This document shows positions 1 through 6,027 of a stretch of 10,097 nucleotides of DNA, one piece after another (position 1 is the first letter of the stretch; each line of letters starts with the position of its first letter). The position numbers were made by a program, and so were the translations under genes. The notes below the pieces were generated by a model, which ran no database searches, was not told the DNA's origin, and saw nothing but the letters and a program-made list of their open reading frames with translations. Location of the stretch: contig JAJXXG010001183.1 in the NCBI GenBank assembly GCA_021781255.1, positions 1 to 10,097 on the forward strand. Reading direction: 5' to 3'. The DNA is from Acidobacteriota bacterium (lineage in GTDB: Bacteria; Acidobacteriota; Terriglobia; Terriglobales; Acidobacteriaceae).

Positions 1-1257
1 TTCCGATGCTCCAAGCTGGAGCGCGAAGAGCCCACCCCGCGCGAGGTGATCGTGAGCGGAGCGGAAGAACTCTGCTGTGTAAAAGCGGTTGAGCTGCGCG
101 GTCTGTGGATTGGGCAGGTTGAGCAGAATTGCGTCGAAGTTGCCGGATGATTCTTTCAGATAGAGCCGGCCGTCGATGAAATGCACATGCACGCGTGGAT
201 CGGCAAAGGCACGTGCAGCATCCGCGGGAAAGAAGCGCTGAAACACGGAAATGAGAGATGGATCAAGCTCGACGTAATCGATTCGCTCCAGAGTCGGATG
301 TTTGAGGGCCTCAGCGATGCTGCCGTTGACGCCGCCGCCGATGAGCAGGATGCGCTTTGGAGCGGGATGCTCCAGCAGGGCATAGTGAACGGCTTCTTCG
401 GCTGCGGCTTCGTCCGGCACATTGGCGATGAGTGAGCCGTTGTCATAAATGCTGTGCATGCCACCCGCATCGACGACCGTGAGTTTGCCGTAGATGGAGT
501 CCTGTGAGCCCATGACGCGAAATCCCTTCCACAAGTGCTGTTGCGCGGACTCTTCGAGGCGCGGCGCGACGTGGAGTAAAAGAGGGAAAGCCAGAACCAA
601 TCCAGCCAATGCAATTGCAAGAGCCTGCCGGCGGCTGACTTTGAAGAGCAGGCTTGCCGCCACGCCAAGATTCAGCAGGGCGACAATCATGGCAATCTGA
701 AAGGAGCCGAAGACGCGCAGCAGCAGTATGCTCGTGAGAATTCCTCCGAAGCCGGATCCTGAAGTCTCAAGCAGGTAGGCATAACTGGTGGCAAGCTGCC
801 CTGTGACGCTGCGCTGCTGCTGGTAGATGCGTACGGCCAAAACGAAAAGGGACCCTGACAACAGGCAAAACACGCTCAGGCAGAGCAGAGAAATGAGCAC
901 CACAGGCACAGGGCCCAGCACTTCTCCTGGAACAATTTGGAAGAGCGCTCGGGCGGAACGCAGCGCCAACACGGTGAGTGGCAGGCTGAGTCCACAGAGT
1001 AATTCCGCGAGGGCAATTGGGATGCGAACGCTGGAGCCATCACGCACCAGGCGGCCGGTCATGCTGCTTCCAGCGGCGGTCCATAGCAGCCAGGTGGCCA
1101 GCATGAGCCCCATGGAGAGCTCATTGCCGTTGAAGAGGAGAAGGAGTTCCCGCATGAGAACGATTTGCCCGATGACTGCCGTGAATCCTACGAGGACGAG
1201 GATTCCCCATGCGGCGACTGGCGGTTGTTCGGCACGCGGATTGAAGTCAGCTTCCAT
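1..1257 (-). CDS. Membrane-embedded spermidine synthase-like protein (partial, C-terminus outside window)
   Basis: The frame is open for 419 codons from the ATG at 1257 to the window edge. Residues about 15-230 are strongly hydrophobic, with roughly six or seven membrane segments, and include an ETSGSGFGG stretch at 164-172 typical of membrane-bound spermidine synthase homologues. A Rossmann-like domain follows: SQDSIYGKLTVV begins at 251, the nucleotide-binding GGGVNG is at 307-312, and an acidic strand end VELDP is at 329-333. The segment matching the aminopropyltransferase catalytic loop (DxTDP in classical SpeE) reads NLPNP at 380-384, so both usual aspartates are asparagines. From family knowledge this makes true spermidine synthesis doubtful; the protein may bind an adenosyl cofactor for another reaction. 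No clear Shine-Dalgarno sequence is seen next to the ATG. The fold family is well supported, the function is not. Confidence 0.85.
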   Translation of the reverse strand, partial: MEADFNPRAEQPPVAAWGILVLVGFTAVIGQIVLMRELLLLFNGNELSMGLMLATWLLWTAAGSSMTGRLVRDGSSVRIPIALAELLCGLSLPLTVLALRSARALFQIVPGEVLGPVPVVLISLLCLSVFCLLSGSLFVLAVRIYQQQRSVTGQLATSYAYLLETSGSGFGGILTSILLLRVFGSFQIAMIVALLNLGVAASLLFKVSRRQALAIALAGLVLAFPLLLHVAPRLEESAQQHLWKGFRVMGSQDSIYGKLTVVDAGGMHSIYDNGSLIANVPDEAAAEEAVHYALLEHPAPKRILLIGGGVNGSIAEALKHPTLERIDYVELDPSLISVFQRFFPADAARAFADPRVHVHFIDGRLYLKESSGNFDAILLNLPNPQTAQLNRFYTAEFFRSAHDHLARGGLFALQLGASE

Positions 1258-1320
1258 GGCGCTGCTTTTGCGGCCGCTCCAGCGAATGGGCTGGGCTGCC
1301 GAGCCTCCCCGGCACCTTGG

Positions 1321-1326
1321 AGTATA
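1321..1326 (-). promoter_or_regulatory. Possible -10 box upstream of the spermidine synthase-like gene
   Basis: The minus strand reads TATACT here, one base from the TATAAT consensus, and lies about 64 bases upstream of the ATG at 1257. The best -35 with a 17-base spacer, CTGCCC at 1344-1349, matches TTGACA at only three positions. This is the only promoter-like signal I see in the 180-base gap after htrA. Weak candidate. Confidence 0.25.
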
Positions 1327-1391
1327 AGCCGCATTGGAGGCGCGGGCAGTGACGCGCGCGAAGGGCTGGCGAGGCGAAGCAGTTGAGGCCG

Positions 1392-1424
1392 GGGCCGCAG
1401 CTTCCTGGCGGAATGCAGCGGCCC
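1392..1424 (-). terminator. GC-rich hairpin after htrA, possible terminator
   Basis: The arms GGGCCGC (1392-1398) and GCGGCCC (1418-1424) are perfect reverse complements. Inside them TTCC and GGAA pair around a TGGC loop, so the structure can extend with one mismatch and a bulge. It starts 14 bases past the htrA stop codon, a usual terminator position. No T-run follows the stem on the minus strand, so it is not a classical intrinsic terminator; it could be a weak or Rho-assisted terminator or an mRNA-stabilising end. Confidence 0.35.
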
Positions 1425-1437
1425 TTGTGCCCCATGT

Positions 1438-2997
1438 CTACATACCACTTTGCGGGTTCTGGTCCGGGCGCACAACGCGGTAGCTGGTTCCACCCTTCGA
1501 CCAGACGAGGAGAAGGATATTCTTGTCTGCCGGAATGGAGTGGATTGCGCTCGCAAATTTGTCCGCACTCTCGACAGGGCGCCTGTCTACTTCCAGGATG
1601 ACGTCTCCGGGGGCGAGGCCTGCGTCATCCGCCGGGCTTGCGGGACGAACCTGCTGTATGGCTGCGCCACTCACACGCGCGGGAATGCGCAACTGGTTGC
1701 GAAGATCCGGCGTGAGGTCGCTGACGGCGAGGCCGAGCCTTCCGCGATTTTGCGCGCCCGCGCCGGCATTGTCAGCCACTTCATTGTTCGCGTGAAACGC
1801 GCCAACGGTGACTTTCAGCGTTTCCGGCTTGCCGTTGCGCAGAATGCCGAGGGCAATTGTGTTGCCTGGAGCAATCTGAGTGACAGCCACCTGAAGGGCG
1901 CTTCCATTGACGATTGTCTTGCCGTTCAGTTCGCGCAGAACGTCGCCATTCTGGAGTCCGGCGCGGCTGGCCGGCGAGTCAGGGGTGACCTGGCTGATGA
2001 TTGCTCCGCTGGCATCGGGCAGGCTGAAGAAGCTGGCGTTATCTGGCGTGACATCGTTCATGCTGATTCCCAGGTAGCCATGATGCACAGAGCCGCTTTT
2101 GATGATGGCATCAGCGGAGGCCTTGGCAATCTGCGAGGGAATCGCAAAGCCGGCGCCCGCGAAGGAACCGCTGTTGGAGATGATGAAGGTGTTAATGCCA
2201 ACCAGCTCGCCGCGCGCGTCCACCAGTGGCCCGCCGGAGTTGCCGGGGTTGATGGCAGCGTCGGTCTGGATGAAGTCGCCCGGCTTGCGCGGATCGTCGG
2301 AGTAGGGATTGGGCCGGTCGAGCGCGCTCACAATGCCGCGCGTGACCGAGAACTGGAAGTAGCCGAAGGGACTTCCGAAGGCGAGCACGGTCTGGCCGGG
2401 GTGCAGTCTGGTGGAGTCACCCCATGCGACGCTTGTCAGATTTGCAGCATTGATCTTGATGACCGCCAGATCGTTGAGTTTATCGACGCCGATCAGTTTG
2501 GCCGGAAAGACGCGGCGGTCATGCAGAGTCACGCGGATCTGCGTGGCTCCGTTGACCACGTGATCGTTGGTGAGGATGTAACCGTCAGGCGAGATGATGA
2601 TGCCGCTGCCGATGCCACGCTCGACCTGTGAAGGCGGCGTCATCCCCTGGCCACGGCCTTGCGGGCCGAAGAAGAACTGCCGCAGTCCGGGCGGCAGATT
2701 GTCCGGTGAGTTTTCCTGGCCGTCATCGGACATGACGTCCTGCGCCGGAGCGCGCGAGGTGACGGACACGTTGACCACAGCAGGGGTGACGCGCGCAGCC
2801 ACTGCCTCAACCGCGTTGTCCAGCGAAACCAATGAGGAAACGCTGTTGTCGTCCAGTGGAGACGCGCCGTTGCCGGCGGCGTGCGCTGTGGCGTGACTAA
2901 GCAGCAATGTGAATCCCAGAAGTACCGATGCCGCCGCTCCTGCGGGGACAGCGAAGCGCCTGGCTTTTGCGACTAATGAATTAGTTGATACTGACAT
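1438..2997 (-). CDS. HtrA/Deg-family periplasmic serine protease with two PDZ domains
   Basis: 519 residues, the normal size for DegP/DegQ-like proteins. An N-terminal signal peptide is visible: basic residues KARR at 11-14, a hydrophobic core at about 16-36, and a likely cleavage after AHA at 38-40. The trypsin-like domain carries the full catalytic triad: H146 in TNDHVV, D176 in NDLAVIK and S254 in GNSGGPL. Two PDZ domains follow at about 308-398 and 420-505, each with a carboxylate-binding-loop-like YLGI or RLGL start. Members degrade or refold damaged envelope proteins. The ATG at 2997 is preceded by GAGAGGT at good spacing and is the only start that keeps the whole signal peptide. The gene begins 29 bases after the M56 protease gene on the same strand, so it probably belongs to the blaI-M56 operon. 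An inverted repeat overlaps codons 5-9. Confidence 0.95.
   Translation of the reverse strand: MSVSTNSLVAKARRFAVPAGAAASVLLGFTLLLSHATAHAAGNGASPLDDNSVSSLVSLDNAVEAVAARVTPAVVNVSVTSRAPAQDVMSDDGQENSPDNLPPGLRQFFFGPQGRGQGMTPPSQVERGIGSGIIISPDGYILTNDHVVNGATQIRVTLHDRRVFPAKLIGVDKLNDLAVIKINAANLTSVAWGDSTRLHPGQTVLAFGSPFGYFQFSVTRGIVSALDRPNPYSDDPRKPGDFIQTDAAINPGNSGGPLVDARGELVGINTFIISNSGSFAGAGFAIPSQIAKASADAIIKSGSVHHGYLGISMNDVTPDNASFFSLPDASGAIISQVTPDSPASRAGLQNGDVLRELNGKTIVNGSALQVAVTQIAPGNTIALGILRNGKPETLKVTVGAFHANNEVADNAGAGAQNRGRLGLAVSDLTPDLRNQLRIPARVSGAAIQQVRPASPADDAGLAPGDVILEVDRRPVESADKFASAIHSIPADKNILLLVWSKGGTSYRVVRPDQNPQSGM
2972..2985. promoter_or_regulatory. Inverted repeat ACTAAT-GA-ATTAGT in the first codons of htrA, candidate BlaI operator
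   Basis: A perfect 6-base inverted repeat with a 2-base centre. It shares the pattern ACTAA-N4-TTAGT with the repeat upstream of blaI (5067-5082), matching 12 of 14 bases. It lies 12-25 bases inside the htrA reading frame counted from the ATG. AT-rich sequence stands out in this GC-rich region. BlaI-family winged-helix dimers bind palindromes, so I infer a binding site that could give htrA separate or additional control, for example as a block to transcription. No promoter could be identified between the M56 gene and htrA. Confidence 0.45.
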
Positions 2998-3026
2998 AGC
3001 TACCTCTCATGGGGTGAAGTTGGTGG

Positions 3027-4598
3027 TTAGAGTTGAATCACGAACCAGTCGCTGCGAACGGGCACTGCAGCTGGCTGAGCGGATGTGGAACCTGCGGGAA
3101 GAATTTTGAAAATCAATCGGGTGACTGTGATTTGACTCGTCACCTGGCCACTGGGCTGCTCTGTTATCTCGCCGGTGTCATAGTCTGCAATCGGACGCGC
3201 GGCAGAGCTTGCGGTTTGTACCTGCTGCCAGGCGGTGAGCACAATCCATTGCGGCTCACTGACTGGAGCGGATGGTGAATCGGCGAATGCAACCTTCGTC
3301 ATCCGCTTCGGCGAACCGGAAGCGAGCACGGAGGCTGAAGCCGTCCCTTCGGCTGCGTCGTACGATGCGAATGTTCCGCGTGCCTGCGCATTGTATGCAG
3401 CATGCGGTCTTGACTGGATTGCGCGGAATCCATGCGTGGCCGAGGCCGCCTTGCGCACGGGGGTGCTCGCTGCGTTGATGAGCTGCGCTGGTTCAGCCGG
3501 CGCTTGCATTGTTGCGATTGTCTGCGAGTGTTCTGCGTCCTGTGCCGGAACAAACGCGATCAACTGCGGGCAGCGCGCGAGTTCCACTGAGCCGAAGAGG
3601 AGGCCGCAACCGAGGACTCCCAGTAAGGAGCGCGTGGCGAAGGGATGCAACGTGTTCCTGTGGCGCAGGATTCGATGTACGCGCTGGACGAGTTCAGAAC
3701 GGCGCTGCCAGGCGCCCAGCGAAAGAGCTTCAGCGCGACGCTGCATGCCGCGCTCAGCGAGGCTGGCGAGGCATGTTGCATAAGCCCGCGGTGCGCGCGT
3801 AGCTCTGACTACCCCGTCATCGCATGCCATCTCCCGTTCCTGGCAAAGGCGGCGCTCAATCCACCAGAGCGCGGGGTTCAGGGGAAAGAGGACGAGGCCG
3901 AGCTTCTGGAAGAGGTTTGTCCAGTCATCCCCGCGGCGCAGGTGTTCTGCTTCATGCAGCACGACCTGCTGCAGTTCTTCAGGCGTGAGCTGAGCGAGGA
4001 GCCACGCGGGGATGAGAATGCGGGGCGCAAAGAATCCAATTACGCTGGGGCGATCCAGTTCCTTTGTCGAACAGATCTGCGCCCGTCTGCGCCTCCACTT
4101 CCAACTCGGGCCTGACTGCAGGGAAGTCGCGCTGGCGCAGGAATCGATTCGCATCGAAGTCTTCCACAACTTGCGCAATCGGAATGAGTGCATTGCAAAG
4201 TCCGCCGCGCGGAAGACTGACGCGGCAAGCCAAATTGCGGCGATTGCCAGGCTCCAGCGCATGTCCAACTGCAACCATGGTTTTGACGCGGTCAGGGCTG
4301 TGCCGATGGGGACCGCGTTGGATGCTGCGCCTGGAAGATGCGACAGCAGAGGCGTAAAGGGGAGGGCTATCAGTGTGGCAAATCCTGCCGCCCAGACGGC
4401 GAAGCGCTGTGCTGCAGGCATGCGTGGCGCAAGACGAAGGCAAATGGCAAGGCCGGAAGCAACCAGGGCGCCCTGCCAAAATGCGGTCGCAATGGTGGAC
4501 GCCGCGACAGGTGAAAGCGCGCGAAACGCAGCGAAGAGCGCGTCGCTCGCAGCGGGCATCGTCCACGGGATTGCGTCAATGAGTGCCAATGGATGCAT
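3027..4598 (-). CDS. M56 (BlaR1-type) membrane metalloprotease, signal-transducing partner of BlaI
   Basis: 523 residues. Membrane segments are predicted at about 31-55, 66-86, 113-132 and 325-343. The zinc-protease motif HEAEH is at 215-219, with the family's downstream glutamate in EREMACDD at 254-261 (E256 as likely third zinc ligand). In the BlaR1/MecR1 family this domain senses a signal and cleaves, or causes cleavage of, the cognate BlaI repressor. There is no C-terminal penicillin-binding sensor domain; after the last membrane segment come about 170 low-complexity Ala/Ser/Pro-rich residues ending in WFVIQL. The trigger is therefore unlikely to be a beta-lactam bound in the BlaR1 manner. 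The ATG at 4598 lies 3 bases after the blaI stop, with GAGGTG six bases upstream, so translation is probably coupled. Family is secure; stimulus and target are inferred. Confidence 0.92.
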   Translation of the reverse strand: MHPLALIDAIPWTMPAASDALFAAFRALSPVAASTIATAFWQGALVASGLAICLRLAPRMPAAQRFAVWAAGFATLIALPFTPLLSHLPGAASNAVPIGTALTASKPWLQLDMRWSLAIAAIWLAASVFRAADFAMHSFRLRKLWKTSMRIDSCASATSLQSGPSWKWRRRRAQICSTKELDRPSVIGFFAPRILIPAWLLAQLTPEELQQVVLHEAEHLRRGDDWTNLFQKLGLVLFPLNPALWWIERRLCQEREMACDDGVVRATRAPRAYATCLASLAERGMQRRAEALSLGAWQRRSELVQRVHRILRHRNTLHPFATRSLLGVLGCGLLFGSVELARCPQLIAFVPAQDAEHSQTIATMQAPAEPAQLINAASTPVRKAASATHGFRAIQSRPHAAYNAQARGTFASYDAAEGTASASVLASGSPKRMTKVAFADSPSAPVSEPQWIVLTAWQQVQTASSAARPIADYDTGEITEQPSGQVTSQITVTRLIFKILPAGSTSAQPAAVPVRSDWFVIQL

Positions 4599-4601
4599 GC
4601 T

Positions 4602-5000
4602 CTACACCTCTTCAGCGCTGTCGGGTTCTGCGTCCCGTATTGCGTCCTTGAGCCGTTGCAATTCCTCAGGCGAGATCGATTCGTCGCCCAGAAGTGATAA
4701 CACGAGGCGTTCGCGCGAGTTGCCAAAGAAACGGTGGAGCACGTGACGAATCTCTGACTGGCTGGCCTCATGCTCTTCTACGCAGGGACGATAGACGAAG
4801 GCCCGGCCTTCCTGCCGGTGCTCGACATAGCCTTTCTGCTCGAGGATGCGGATGGTTGTCAGCACCGAGTTATAGGCAAGGCTTTCCCCTTTTGGCATAG
4901 CGGCAACGAGGTCGTTCACCGCAGACTCACCACGTTTCCAGAGGAGTTTCATGAGCCTCAGCTCGGCTTCAGTCAGCGTATTGGACTTCTTTGGAGGCAT
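4602..5000 (-). CDS. blaI: BlaI/MecI/CopY-family transcriptional repressor
   Basis: 132 residues from the ATG at 5000, the usual BlaI length. The winged-helix DNA-binding domain spans about residues 8-75: LTEAELRLMKLLW opens it and the recognition region contains AYNSVLTTIRILEQKGYV, typical of the Pfam Penicillinase_R family. The C-terminal part, with FFGNSRERLVLSLL, is the expected dimerisation region. An upstream ATG at 5105 would add 35 residues (MKKYRSS onward) that do not resemble the family and would place a palindrome inside the coding region, so I prefer 5000, although its Shine-Dalgarno (GGAT) is weak. It is the first gene of a blaI-M56-htrA unit. By analogy it represses its own operon until the M56 protease is activated. 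Confidence 0.92.
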   Translation of the reverse strand: MPPKKSNTLTEAELRLMKLLWKRGESAVNDLVAAMPKGESLAYNSVLTTIRILEQKGYVEHRQEGRAFVYRPCVEEHEASQSEIRHVLHRFFGNSRERLVLSLLGDESISPEELQRLKDAIRDAEPDSAEEV

Positions 5001-5066
5001 GTCTATCCAGTTGATCCCATGCGGCAATCTCAGCGGAAAGCTTTGCTGCACAACCAATGGACGAGC

Positions 5067-5082
5067 AACTAAAGGATTAGTT
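5067..5082. promoter_or_regulatory. Inverted repeat AACTAA-AGGA-TTAGTT upstream of blaI, candidate autoregulatory operator
   Basis: Perfect 6-base arms with a 4-base centre, ending 67 bases before the preferred blaI start at 5000. It shares ACTAA-N4-TTAGT with the repeat at 2972-2985. BlaI-family repressors normally bind palindromes in their own promoter. The half-site differs from the TACA/TGTA type described for staphylococcal BlaI/MecI, so the assignment to this repressor is inference. I cannot place a convincing -35/-10 pair around it. Confidence 0.5.
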
Positions 5083-5105
5083 AGCGAGGATCGATATTTT
5101 TTCAT

Positions 5106-5182
5106 GTCGCCCTGGACTGCCGGGAATACGAGAGTGAGTCTCAGGATTCACCCGCGGTGGCGAGGTGGCTTTCCGCCAGGCT
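5106..5182. other. Intergenic gap between ctaG and the blaI region
   Basis: 77 bases separate the ctaG stop from the start of the longest blaI frame, or 182 bases to the preferred blaI start. Only very short stems are visible on the minus strand (for example TGGC/GCCA around 5165-5180), with no T-run attached. A poly-T stretch on the plus strand (5097-5102) is A-rich on the coding strand. I see no convincing terminator or RNA gene here; the boundary between the two operons must lie in this stretch. Confidence 0.4.
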
Positions 5183-6024
5183 TTATGCGCTTGTGTACGC
5201 GCTGCGATTGCGGGATGGCTGCAGCAGTTCGATGGTGATGATTCCCGCTGGCACGAGGAAGACAAGGGAGCCCACGACCCACATGACGACTGCGCCGAGA
5301 ATCTGATCGGGAAGGGGTGCGATGCCGAATGGGTTCGGGTTGTCAACGTAGAAGGCATACATCGGGCGATTGCAGAAGGCGAGAAATGCTGAAAGCGAGG
5401 TGTTCACAAGATCAGCGCCAACAAGATAGAGCAGAATTCCCCAACGATGGCTCTGCTGTGCGGTGGGCCATGGGCGGACGATGCACCACCAGAAGAGTAG
5501 CGATGTAAGAGAAAGCAGAGATGCTCAACGTCGTGTATGGTTTCGTTTTCGAGAGCGAGGTCGTATGCGCCGGGCACGTGCCATGCGAGAAAAGTGATGT
5601 TCATTGCCAGCCATGCAACGGGGGGCGAAATCAGCCAGTGCGCCAGGCGTCGCAGCGGGCTGAGCCGAAGCAGCGGGCCGGCAATCGCTTTGCGCAGAAT
5701 CCAGGGCAGGCCGCGAAGCAACGGAACAACGGGCAGACCAAGCAGCACCAACGGCGGCACGAGCGACATGAGGATCAGGTGTTCAACCATATGTGCGCTC
5801 AGCAGCACATCCGCGAATGCATCGAGCGGCGATCCGATCGCGATCCACAGGCTGGCCATTCCCGCGAGGAATGAAGCCAGCCTCCATCCGGTGAATTGCT
5901 CGCGGCGGGTTTTGCGCAGAGCAAGCCATCCGCGGACATACAGAATGACCGTGAGCACGGTGGCCAGGGTGAGCCAAACCGGCAGCGACCAGTCTTCCAG
6001 CACGGATTGCATAGCGGAGGACAT
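5183..6024 (-). pseudogene. ctaG: CtaG (caa3-type) cytochrome c oxidase assembly protein, reading frame interrupted near 5510
   Basis: The first frame, from the ATG at 6024, matches caa3_CtaG through residue 171: HMVEH at 78-82, WHVPGAYDLAL at 148-158 and HDVEHLCF at 164-171, with several membrane segments. It then loses similarity and stops at 5404. The family pattern resumes one frame over: from 5509 to the stop at 5183 there are 108 codons starting LTSLLFWW and including the C-terminal signature PLPDQILGAVVMW. A missing base near 5510-5511 explains both halves, giving about 280 residues, normal for the family. A TGA in the second frame at 5525-5527 limits the shift to roughly 5495-5524. 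No classical slippery heptamer is visible. CtaG of this type assists copper/haem-copper oxidase assembly in the membrane, fitting the upstream oxidase genes. The start is 3 bases after the cytochrome b stop, without a clear ribosome site. Sequencing error versus true mutation cannot be decided here. Confidence 0.85.
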
Positions 6025-6027
6025 GGG

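Noticed and set aside
1258..1437. Small RNA or tRNA gene between htrA and the spermidine synthase-like gene
   Set aside because: No cloverleaf or conserved RNA sequence is visible; only the GC-rich hairpin and a weak -10 box.
1450..2631. 393-codon open frame on the plus strand opposite htrA
   Set aside because: Antisense shadow of the HtrA protease; no recognisable motif or ribosome site.
4020..4180. Possible pair of compensating frameshifts in the M56 gene around residues 147-175
   Set aside because: The stretch with KWRRRRAQICS looks unusual and less hydrophobic than its surroundings, but the family sequence on both sides is in the same frame and loops here vary, so no shift is needed.
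5001..5105. N-terminal extension of BlaI by 35 residues
   Set aside because: The added residues do not resemble the family, and the region carries the candidate operator palindrome. The ATG at 5000 gives the normal BlaI length.
5183..5407. Separate small membrane protein starting at GTG 5407
   Set aside because: Its residues match the C-terminus of CtaG, and the matching frame extends upstream past the GTG to 5509, so it is the tail of the frameshifted ctaG, not an independent gene.
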